A program made the translations under genes and the position numbers. The notes under the pieces are model-generated. The model was not told where the DNA came from and searched no databases. It was given only the letters and a program-made list of their open reading frames with translations. Shown here in pieces: positions 1 through 5,232 of a stretch of 5,232 bases of DNA. The stretch spans positions 1 to 5,232 of the forward strand of contig JACROX010000016.1 in the NCBI GenBank assembly GCA_016214225.1. The letters are read 5' to 3'. The stretch comes from Candidatus Peregrinibacteria bacterium. Its GTDB lineage: Bacteria > Patescibacteriota > Gracilibacteria > UBA1369 > LOWO2-01-FULL-3. Numbering within the stretch: the stretch's first letter is position 1; each line of letters begins with the position of its first letter.

Positions 1-1176
1 AAGAAGAATCATCCCCGATATTGCTCCTATTGGCCTAACAATACCTTCCAAAAATTCCCTGGTATGCTCCCTTAGGCTCTCTTTCACGGCGTAATAAGCG
101 CTATGATATGAATTAGTATAAATTGTAGTAGTTATGGTGAAATTATTTTTTGCAAAAACAGCGGAAGAGAAACCAAAAGAGAACATAAGACCAAAAAGAC
201 TAAAAAAGGTTATAATTGGATGAATCAGCATAGATCCTATTACCCCCAAAGAAGTAATAAACCTGCTTCCAAGAAAAATTTGAACGACAAGAGCAAAAAC
301 ATTGAATAAAACGAACATAGCGCCCAATTCATGAGCAAAAGCATGCTCAAAACCGCTTCCGCTGTCCAATATGAGACCAGAGATATCTTGATAAATGGCT
401 TTCGTGTACTGAAATTCAAGAAGGTTAAACAAAATCCATTGAACAAGAACAATTAAAAAAAGTCCCTTGATGAATTTTATATGTCTCGCGCTTGAAAGTT
501 CTTTTTTGAATTTGGATAAAATACCTTTTGATTCAAATTCTTTTTCTTTCCGTATTTTTAATTCTTTTTTGCATATATTCTCACATAAAATCAAGCAGGG
601 AATGGTGGCTATCAGAATAGCCACAAACAAATAAATAAAATCTTTTATTGGAATATCTGAAAATACGGCGATAGCAATACCTGCCGCGATCCCTCCAACA
701 ACTTCGGAAGTTTCAATAAGAGGGAAAGCTCTCTCACTCTCGACAGGATTAAACATTTCTTCACTATAACCGTTAGAAATAATTTTAAATTGATTTAAAA
801 ACACTGAAATAACGACCAGCAAAAGAGCCAAAAACAAAATAACATTTTCTCTGGCAAAACTATTTGCGACAGCGGTTATAAAAATAGCGATAACTACAGT
901 TACGGCCAAAATATGCTCTTTTTTAAATTGGTCTATAAAAACGGAATAGAATATACTGCCCAAGACGGTAAAAAACGCGTTAATCACAAAAAGATGAGGA
1001 AGATATGAAATCCCGAATCTTCCGACAAAAACAGTCAAAATCATAGTCCAACAAATGACAAAAGCGGCCCTATAAAGAAAATTTATAGTCCATGAAAAAG
1101 AAATTTTACTCCACTGCCCACCATTAACATTGAAAATTTTGTTCAAAATAGATATTTTCCTTATGTTCTGAATCAT
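1..1176 (-). CDS. NTT/MFS-like membrane transporter, C-terminus cut by window edge
   Basis: The frame is open from an ATG at 1176 to position 1, giving 392 residues without a stop; an in-frame TAA lies just upstream, so this ATG is the only good start. The protein is strongly hydrophobic, with about ten predicted membrane helices (near residues 31-50, 60-82, 88-107, 111-134, 155-173, 178-199, 237-254, 285-304, 307-327, 328-342) and a charged cytoplasmic loop at 200-234 rich in Lys and Glu. Family-like signatures are the first-helix region with 'VGRFGISYLPHLFVINAFF', 'FNPVESERAFPLIE' followed by a Gly-rich helix (142-166), and 'LREHTREFLEGIVRPIGA' (368-385). These resemble ADP/ATP-translocase-like (Npt/NTT, TLC) carriers and their MFS relatives, which in some members carry HEAT or cyclic-nucleotide-binding domains at the C-terminus. 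Substrate cannot be told from sequence; nucleotide exchange is a possibility only. It is divergent from murJ. I am confident of a membrane carrier, moderately of the family. Confidence 0.75.
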   Translation of the reverse strand, partial: MIQNIRKISILNKIFNVNGGQWSKISFSWTINFLYRAAFVICWTMILTVFVGRFGISYLPHLFVINAFFTVLGSIFYSVFIDQFKKEHILAVTVVIAIFITAVANSFARENVILFLALLLVVISVFLNQFKIISNGYSEEMFNPVESERAFPLIETSEVVGGIAAGIAIAVFSDIPIKDFIYLFVAILIATIPCLILCENICKKELKIRKEKEFESKGILSKFKKELSSARHIKFIKGLFLIVLVQWILFNLLEFQYTKAIYQDISGLILDSGSGFEHAFAHELGAMFVLFNVFALVVQIFLGSRFITSLGVIGSMLIHPIITFFSLFGLMFSFGFSSAVFAKNNFTITTTIYTNSYHSAYYAVKESLREHTREFLEGIVRPIGAISGMILL

Positions 1177-1199
1177 TTTTGTTTTTAACTTTATATTAT

Positions 1200-1228
1200 A
1201 TTATACAATAAAATTTGAGGTTCGACAA
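1200..1228 (-). promoter_or_regulatory. Sigma-70-like promoter for the membrane transporter
   Basis: Read on the minus strand, TTGTCG (1228-1223) and a perfect TATAAT (1205-1200) are separated by exactly 17 bases. A second TATAAT overlaps at 1200-1195. The start codon at 1176 would be only about 17 bases from the predicted transcription start, and no Shine-Dalgarno sequence lies in that short A-rich leader. Spacing and -10 box are close to consensus; the -35 is weaker. Confidence 0.6.
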
Positions 1229-1244
1229 CAAATAACCTTATAAG
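1215..1244 (+). promoter_or_regulatory. Possible murJ promoter giving a near-leaderless mRNA
   Basis: TTGAGG (1215-1220) and TATAAG (1239-1244) are 18 bases apart and would start transcription close to the murJ ATG at 1250, leaving essentially no leader. This fits the lack of any Shine-Dalgarno sequence before that ATG. A competing -10 is TACAAT at 1204-1209, without a clear -35. Both overlap the opposing transporter promoter, so the two divergent genes would share one compact control region. Assignment is tentative. Confidence 0.3.
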
Positions 1245-1249
1245 CCTTA

Positions 1250-2221
1250 ATGAGTGAAACAATATTCAAACCGGTAAAAATAAGAGGAGCCACAATTCTT
1301 ATCACGGCTACAACGATTTTAAGTAACCTTATTGGGCTGGCAAGAGATAAAGTAATTGCTCTACATTTTGGGACTTCGGCCACAACCGACATATACAATG
1401 CCTCTTTTCTAATACCGGACACTCTTTTTAATCTTTTCATAGCCGGAGCTCTTGCAGCCGCGTTTATGCCTGTTTTTTCAAAATATCTGCAAGAAGACCA
1501 AAAAGAAGCAATGAAAATAGCCAACATAATGGCCACGGTTACATCGCTTGCGATATTGGTACTTTCAATTTTGGCATTTATTTTTATGAAAAATATTATT
1601 GCGATATCATTCCCGAATGTTTCAGTGGATACTCAGAAAAGCATTGTCGACATGACAAAATTAATGCTTCCATCAGCGATAATTTTCGCCATAAGCGGAA
1701 TTTTGGGAAATATTTTAATGAGCTATAAACATTTCACTTCATATTCAATTTCTCCTCTTTTATACAATTTGGGAATAATACTTGGAATTTTATTTTTAAA
1801 TAAATCGACGGGAATTTATTCCGCCGCGATAGGAGTACTGATCGGAGCAATACTTCATTGTCTGGTCAGAATTTTAGATGTAATAAAAACTCCTTACAGC
1901 TACAAAACAACATTTGAGATTTTCCATCCTGGCTTTAAAAAAATCATAAAACTAATGATACCAAGATCACTCACTTTAGTTGTATGGCAGATAAATCTTT
2001 ACATTTTCGCGGTTGTTAGAATGTCAATGATTACAGGCGGACTCGCGGCTTTTTATTTTGCAAGAAACATACAAAGTCTTCACCATCCCTTCAGGGATTG
2101 GCGTCATAATCCTTTCAAAACAAATAGTAACCCTCGTCCTTACCGGAGGACAATTCAATATGAATTCGGCAAACTTAACATCGCTTCTACTCTTTTTCTT
2201 AGGCATCTCAATCCCTTTTGA
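1250..2221 (+). pseudogene. murJ: murJ 5' part (lipid II flippase), frame lost after codon 277
   Basis: MurJ is the MVF-type flippase of the MOP superfamily that moves lipid II across the inner membrane for peptidoglycan synthesis. The N-terminal part is well conserved. Residues 24-40 contain 'SNLIGLARDKVIALHFG', and residues 52-79 carry the helix-2 region ending 'AGALAAAFMPVFSKY', matching the Arg- and Gly-containing cavity segments of the family. Further helices follow near 95-113, 136-157, 170-184, 190-208 and 233-277, ending in 'FYFARNIQSL'. Family members continue here with a Pro-rich helix of the 'PVGIFGI' type. Instead the frame reads 46 unrelated residues (codons 278-323) to a stop at 2219-2221, while true MurJ sequence resumes in another frame from about 2073. 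So only about 1250-2080 is genuine. The ATG at 1250 has no Shine-Dalgarno; no better start exists nearby. If the sequence is right, the gene is inactive; MurJ is usually essential, so sequence error or a second flippase should be considered. Confidence 0.8.
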
Positions 2222-2675
2222 AAGCTTAACACAAATTTTATCAAGAGGCTTTTATGCGGTACAAAACTCAATTATTCCAATGATAACAAGTATACTTTCA
2301 TTTGCGCTGATCGGATTTGCAACATATTTCATAGCGCCGATTTATGGGATAAAATGGTTTTCAATAAGCTATTCCGTAGGATTCATAGTACTGATTATTC
2401 TGCAATCCATCCTCTTAAAAAAATACATGGAAGGATTCAATGGCAAAAACTTTCTAAAAAGTATCGCCAAAACAATTCTATCAACAGGGATTATGGCGGC
2501 AATCATTTTATTAATCCAACCATTGGAAACAATAATAAACATACGCGTAGCTGTAATTATGGAAATACTGCTGGGTTCCGGAATCTTCTTTTTAAGCGCT
2601 ATTTATTTAAAATCTCCGGAAATTTCAGGAGTGGGGGACATAGTAAAAAAATTCTTGCCGAAAAAATCTCAATAG
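2058..2675 (+). pseudogene. murJ: murJ 3' part (C-terminal helices), frameshifted fragment
   Basis: This frame opens at a TTG (2058), but its first five codons are out-of-frame reading of the upstream part. Genuine MurJ sequence begins about 2073-2079 with 'FTIPSGIGVIILSKQIVTL' and includes the family pattern 'VLTGGQFN', followed by 'ILSRGFYAVQNSIIPM' (fragment residues 60-75), then further hydrophobic helices near 78-95, 103-120, 141-155 and 165-183, and a basic tail 'KKFLPKKSQ' before TAG at 2673-2675. Added to the 277 residues upstream this gives about 475 residues, against about 510-530 for complete MurJ; the roughly 40 missing residues are the helix pair normally between 'NIQ..P' and the 'F.IPS' motif. 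Restoring the frame needs a missing length of 3n+2 bases, about 120. The end overlaps the convergent ribD gene by seven bases. There is no plausible independent start, so the fragment is probably not expressed as a useful protein. Confidence 0.8.
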
Positions 2676-3886
2676 AAATTTATTATTCCAGTCACTCTAA
2701 AATCGCTGCCAATTTTTTGGCTTTCAAAAGACTTAAATTCAACAACATTTTTTAGTTTATCTATGCCGTTCCCACCAATAACAGAAAGAGAATTCTGCCC
2801 GCCCATCAATTTTGGAGCAACATAAAAAATCACTTTATCCAAAAGTTTTTTATTTTTTAAAAAAGATGAGAAAAAATAACCATTGGTAATACCGCCTCCT
2901 TCAACAAATACGCTTTGCACGGAACTTTTCCCGAGATATTTCAAAAGACTTTCAATGGAAATTTCTTTCTTTCCAAAAGATTTGAATTTAATCCCTGTTT
3001 CCCTATACTGATTTTTATTCTTATTTGAAGCCAAATCGGTACATGCCACAAAAACATTCTTATCTTTAAATATTTTGTATCTCAAATTTAAATCCAGTTT
3101 TTTATTCAAAATCACTTTAAGAATATATTTATTGGAATATTTTCCATAAGCCTTTAATCTGGGATTATCAGCTTTAACTGTCCCGCTCCCGACAATAACA
3201 GCGTCACATTTACTCCTTTCTATTTTTCCATCAACAATGGAAAGTTCGGAAGTAATCCATTTAGACTCTTTTTTAGATGTGGCAATCTTTCCATCCAAAC
3301 TCATCCCCGCTTTCATGGTTACATATGGAATCCCCGTGGAAACCCACTTAATAAACGGCTGATTGATACCGCTAATCAATTTCCCTAATTTTGAATTTTT
3401 CTTGCACAATTCAATTTTAATTCCGGCTTTTTTTAATATTTCAATACCTTTCCCGTTAACTTTAGCAAATGGATCCTTCATTCCTATACAAACTTTTTTA
3501 AATCCCGATTTTATAATTAAATCAGTGCAAGGAGGAGTTTTCCCGCAATGGCAACATGGCTCAAGAGTCACATAAAGCGTTGCATTTGAAAAAAGTAACG
3601 AATCTATTAGATAAGCTCGCTTCGCCTCACAACTGGCAAAGCCAGATTGTTCGCCTCGCTGCGCGCTCGCGCCGTGCGCTCGCTCCACACTTTTAATGCC
3701 GGATTTTTTCATTAAATCGTATACGGCCAATACTTCCCCGTGCGGTCCGCCAGCCTTTTTATGCCATCCTTCAGCCACAATTCGACCACCTTTTTCAATG
3801 ACGGCGCCAACACAAGGATTTGGAGATGTAAAACCAATCCCTTTCATGGCGATAGAAACAGCCCGCATCATGAATTTTTCATTCAT
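2669..3886 (-). CDS. ribD: RibD: bifunctional riboflavin deaminase/reductase with a large in-frame insert
   Basis: RibD performs two successive steps after GTP cyclohydrolase II: deamination of the diaminopyrimidinone 5'-phosphate, then NADPH-dependent reduction of the ribosyl side chain. The 405-residue protein has an N-terminal CDA-fold deaminase (about 1-165) with '[10 protein letters not shown]' (21-30), the zinc site His49 and Glu51 in 'GGPHGEV', and Cys111/Cys120 in '[13 protein letters not shown]'. The C-terminal reductase (about 185-405) shows 'MSLDGKIAT' (195-203), 'SKWIT' (208-212), '[12 protein letters not shown]' (233-244) and 'VFVEGGG' (326-332). His49 to Cys111 is 62 residues, compared with 25 in E. 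coli RibD; the extra 37 residues come mainly from the GC-rich insert at 3615-3690 (residues 67-91). The metal motif reads HGE where HAE is usual. ATG at 3886 overlaps the ribBA stop (ATGA), indicating translational coupling; there is no clear separate ribosome site. The reductase domain looks intact, while deaminase activity depends on the insert being tolerated. Confidence 0.92.
   Translation of the reverse strand: MNEKFMMRAVSIAMKGIGFTSPNPCVGAVIEKGGRIVAEGWHKKAGGPHGEVLAVYDLMKKSGIKSVERAHGASAQRGEQSGFASCEAKRAYLIDSLLFSNATLYVTLEPCCHCGKTPPCTDLIIKSGFKKVCIGMKDPFAKVNGKGIEILKKAGIKIELCKKNSKLGKLISGINQPFIKWVSTGIPYVTMKAGMSLDGKIATSKKESKWITSELSIVDGKIERSKCDAVIVGSGTVKADNPRLKAYGKYSNKYILKVILNKKLDLNLRYKIFKDKNVFVACTDLASNKNKNQYRETGIKFKSFGKKEISIESLLKYLGKSSVQSVFVEGGGITNGYFFSSFLKNKKLLDKVIFYVAPKLMGGQNSLSVIGGNGIDKLKNVVEFKSFESQKIGSDFRVTGIINFY
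3615..3690 (-). repeat. GC-rich palindromic insert read in frame within ribD
   Basis: Fifty-one of 76 bases are G or C, in an otherwise AT-rich gene. Centred in it is a hairpin: CTGGC (3633-3637), loop AAA, GCCAG (3641-3645), extended by ACAA (3629-3632) pairing with TTGT (3647-3650) across one bulged base. The same octamer TTCGCCTC flanks it on both sides (3621-3628 and 3650-3657). On the coding strand the GCGAGC motif recurs four times or nearly so on either side of the hairpin. It translates as residues 67-91 of RibD (within it '[15 protein letters not shown]'), which has no counterpart in the family. One other frame on the coding strand is open across it too. Exact ends are uncertain; the 37 extra residues suggest the total inserted or altered stretch is about 111 bases. 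It resembles in behaviour the Rickettsia palindromic elements; identity with any named repeat is not shown here. Confidence 0.7.
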
Positions 3887-4398
3887 ACATGCTTTAATAT
3901 ATGACCCATTTTATCTTTTTTTGTTTTCAAATAAGCATGATTCCTTTCGTTCGGTTCAATCTCAAGAGGAACTCTTTCAACAATATTCAGCCCATATCCT
4001 TCAAGTCCAACAATTTTCATCGGATTATTAGTCATAAGCCGTATATTTTTAACCCCAATATCAACCAAAATTTGAGCCCCTATACCATATTCCCGAAGAT
4101 CGGAAGCAAATCCAAGTTTCTCATTGGCCTCAACGGTATCATATCCCTGATTTTGTAATTTATAAGCCTTAATTTTATTCACAAGCCCGATTCCTCGACC
4201 TTCCTGTCGCATATATAACAATACACCGGATCCTTCGCCTGCAATCTTTTTCAAAGAAGCATCAAGCTGAGCCCTGCAATCACATTTTAAAGAATTAAAA
4301 ACTTCACCCGTGATACATTCGCTCTGAACCCTTACAAGTATATCTTTGTCCGCTTTAATTTCACCTTTAACAAGAGCAATATGTTCAGCATGATCAAC
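3883..4398 (-). pseudogene. ribBA: ribBA 3' part: GTP cyclohydrolase II domain, frameshifted and lacking its N-terminus
   Basis: GTP cyclohydrolase II opens GTP to the diaminopyrimidinone, releasing formate and pyrophosphate: the first committed riboflavin step. From 4398 this frame reads 171 residues, starting '[14 protein letters not shown]', with zinc-binding Cys28, Cys39 and Cys41 ('[16 protein letters not shown]', same spacing as in E. coli RibA), 'RQEGRGIGL' (64-72), '[13 protein letters not shown]' (85-97), 'TNNPMKI' (123-129), 'ERVPL' (141-145) and the terminal '[10 protein letters not shown]'. All catalytic signatures are present. What is missing is the stretch of about 23 residues that in B. 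subtilis RibBA links the DHBP synthase domain to 'VDGKEH'. The only ATG/GTG/TTG start early in this frame is a TTG at 4254, downstream of the zinc cysteines, so stand-alone translation would not give an active enzyme. An in-frame TGA at 4410-4408 closes the frame upstream. The stop overlaps ribD by four bases. Confidence 0.85.
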
Positions 4399-5018
4399 AC
4401 TAATTTTTCACTTTTTCTCCTATAAGCAATAAGATCTTTTATAGTGATAATACGAAGATCATGTTTTTTTGCAAAAGAGAAAAATTCATCACCTTTCATC
4501 ATTTCCCCATCATCATTGGCAATTTCACATATCACCGCGACAGATGATAATCCCGCAAGTTTAACCAAATCCACAGCCGCCTCGGTATGTCCGGCTCTTA
4601 CCAAAACACCCCCATTCTTAGCCCTCAACGGGAAAACATGTCCGGGCTTGGCAAAATCTTCAATTTTAGAATTTTCATTGGAAATAGCTTTAATGGTTTT
4701 AGCCCTATCCGAAGCGGAAATCCCTGTTGTCGTTCCATGAATAAAATCAACAGAAACGGTAAAATCACACTTACTTGTTTCCATATTTCTATCCACCATA
4801 GGATAAAAATCAAGCTTATCGGCAATATCTCCATTCAAAGGCGCGCATATAAGCCCGCGTCCTTCCTTTGCCATAAAATTAATTAAACGAGGAGTTATTT
4901 TTTCGGCCGCGACAACAAGATCACCCTCATTTTCTCTATCTTCATCGTCAAGAACTATAACAATTTTACCTTCACGAACAGCATCTATGGCATCCTTAAT
5001 TTTATCAAACTCAACCAT
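4332..5018 (-). CDS. ribBA: ribBA 5' part: 3,4-dihydroxy-2-butanone 4-phosphate synthase domain with frameshifted tail
   Basis: DHBP synthase converts ribulose 5-phosphate to the four-carbon donor for lumazine synthase. Residues 1-205 form a complete domain: '[14 protein letters not shown]' (22-35, acidic Mg-binding loop), 'LICAPL' (56-61), 'FTVSVD' (86-91), '[15 protein letters not shown]' (95-109), '[15 protein letters not shown]' (125-139), '[11 protein letters not shown]' (141-151) and the end signature '[13 protein letters not shown]' (195-207). Residues 208-228 are out-of-frame reading of the GTP cyclohydrolase II region and run to a stop at 4332. The domain alone is as long as stand-alone RibB proteins, so it could still function with its odd hydrophobic/basic tail. 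It was evidently the first half of a bifunctional RibBA. The ATG at 5018 is the earliest start, since TAA is in frame six bases before it; the leader has only a weak AAAG. It is first in the ribBA-ribD operon. Confidence 0.88.
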   Translation of the reverse strand: MVEFDKIKDAIDAVREGKIVIVLDDEDRENEGDLVVAAEKITPRLINFMAKEGRGLICAPLNGDIADKLDFYPMVDRNMETSKCDFTVSVDFIHGTTTGISASDRAKTIKAISNENSKIEDFAKPGHVFPLRAKNGGVLVRAGHTEAAVDLVKLAGLSSVAVICEIANDDGEMMKGDEFFSFAKKHDLRIITIKDLIAYRRKSEKLVLIMLNILLLLKVKLKRTKIYL

Positions 5019-5040
5019 CTTTATTTATTAACGGACCGCA

Positions 5041-5069
5041 ATTATGCCACCAAAAACACAATCTGTAAA
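5041..5069 (-). promoter_or_regulatory. Sigma-70-like promoter for the ribBA-ribD operon
   Basis: On the minus strand TTTACA (5069-5064) and CATAAT (5046-5041) each match consensus at five of six bases and are 17 bases apart. The predicted start near 5034 gives a leader of about 16 bases before the ribBA ATG at 5018. That is too short for an FMN riboswitch, and none of the conserved RFN-element sequence is recognisable between 5018 and 5161. Regulation by FMN, if any, is not visible. Confidence 0.55.
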
Positions 5070-5133
5070 TATTCTGTACGGTTCCATAGTCTGGATCACA
5101 AGATTTTTTCATGGAGAAAAATAATGGAGTAGA

Positions 5134-5157
5134 ATGAGGTCAAATAAATAACCTCAT
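5134..5157. repeat. Perfect 7-bp inverted repeat just upstream of the right-edge gene
   Basis: ATGAGGT (5134-5140) and ACCTCAT (5151-5157) are perfect complements separated by ten A/T-rich bases, ending four bases before the ATG at 5162. It could be an operator, a hairpin limiting translation of a transposase-like gene, or part of an insertion-sequence end. No U-tract follows it, so a terminator is unlikely. Confidence 0.4.
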
Positions 5158-5161
5158 AACA

Positions 5162-5232
5162 ATGGAAAAATTTCTAGAAGTGTTTTTGCCTGAAGGGATA
5201 CTGGAATGGTTTGAAATCAAGGAGATCGAGAA
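5162..5232 (+). CDS. Start of a gene cut by the window edge, possibly an ISAon1/ISL3-like transposase
   Basis: Twenty-three complete codons run from ATG 5162 to the end of the window. The peptide includes 'LPEGILEWFEIKEIE'. The arrangement of a short N-terminal helix, 'LPEGILxxF' and an acidic stretch resembles the N-terminal region of ISAon1/ISL3-like transposases, which often begin this way, but the fragment is too short for a firm call. It is divergent from ribBA, with 143 bases between the two start codons. An inverted repeat lies immediately upstream and no Shine-Dalgarno sequence is evident. If it is a transposase, the left end of an insertion sequence should lie within 5019-5161; I could not locate a terminal repeat without the other end. 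Confidence 0.45.
   Translation, partial: MEKFLEVFLPEGILEWFEIKEIE

Noticed and set aside
240..452. Short hydrophobic minus-strand frame of 70 codons.
   Set aside because: It is an alternate frame inside the transporter gene, whose own frame is open and family-like throughout.
2614..2631. CTCC...GGAG imperfect hairpin with a GAAATTTC core, about 40 bases beyond the ribD stop, followed by ATTTT on the minus strand.
   Set aside because: The stem is only four pairs plus a mismatch and a couple of weak pairs, and it lies within murJ coding sequence; too weak to call a terminator.
3615..3690. CRISPR-like or attachment-site interpretation of the GC-rich segment.
   Set aside because: There is only one unit with no spacers, no integrase nearby, and it is read in frame within ribD; a dispersed palindromic repeat fits better.
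4393..4410. Programmed ribosomal frameshift linking RibB to GTP cyclohydrolase II.
   Set aside because: There is an A run but no convincing slippery site with a stimulatory structure, and a shift would still leave about 23 residues of the usual RibBA linker missing; deletion explains the data better.
5091..5116. TCCAT/ATGGA inverted pair as an insertion-sequence terminal repeat.
   Set aside because: Five-base arms are expected by chance and the opposite end of the element is not in the window.
5019..5161. Possible FMN riboswitch ahead of ribBA.
   Set aside because: None of the conserved RFN-element blocks can be recognised and the predicted leader is only about 16 bases.

Overview
This is an AT-rich window (roughly one third G+C by eye) from an unidentified bacterium. 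TGA and TAG both end genes, so the standard bacterial code fits. Shine-Dalgarno sites are weak or absent, promoter-to-start distances look short, and there is a single-copy-looking set of small dense genes. Together with the style of the MurJ and transporter sequences this suggests a candidate phyla radiation (Patescibacteria-like) or similar uncultured lineage, but no taxonomic marker is present and this is inference only.

Layout. Positions 1-1176 (minus strand) hold the first 392 residues of a multi-helix membrane protein resembling the ADP/ATP-translocase-like (Npt/NTT) branch of MFS-type carriers; its C-terminus lies outside the window. A 73-bp divergent promoter region follows. Positions 1250-2675 (plus) hold the lipid II flippase murJ, broken in the middle: about 40 residues are missing near 2072-2082 and the reading frame changes. 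Convergent with it, and overlapping its stop codon by a few bases, is a minus-strand riboflavin operon. It is transcribed from about 5035 toward 2669 and contains ribBA (5018 to 3883) and ribD (3886 to 2669), joined by an ATGA stop/start overlap. ribBA is also broken: the interdomain segment plus the start of the GTP cyclohydrolase II domain is missing and the frame shifts near 4398. At the right edge (5162 onward, plus) only the first 23 codons of a gene are seen, with a weak resemblance to the N-terminus of ISAon1/ISL3-like transposases.

How the genes work together. RibA (GTP cyclohydrolase II) and RibD carry GTP to the pyrimidinedione intermediate. RibB makes 3,4-dihydroxy-2-butanone 4-phosphate from ribulose 5-phosphate. 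Lumazine synthase (ribH) and riboflavin synthase (ribE) are not in the window, and no FMN riboswitch is recognisable ahead of ribBA. MurJ belongs to peptidoglycan synthesis and the first gene to solute (possibly nucleotide) transport, so the two divergent genes are not obviously tied to the riboflavin operon.

The most notable signal is a compact GC-rich, partly palindromic insert (3615-3690, 51 of 76 bases G or C) read in frame inside ribD. It falls between the zinc-binding His and the two zinc-binding Cys residues of the deaminase domain and lengthens that loop by 37 residues relative to E. coli RibD. It looks like a small selfish or repeat element that tolerates translation, comparable in behaviour to Rickettsia palindromic elements. 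The two out-of-frame internal deletions in murJ and ribBA are the other important point. They may be true gene decay or assembly collapse, and raw reads would decide.
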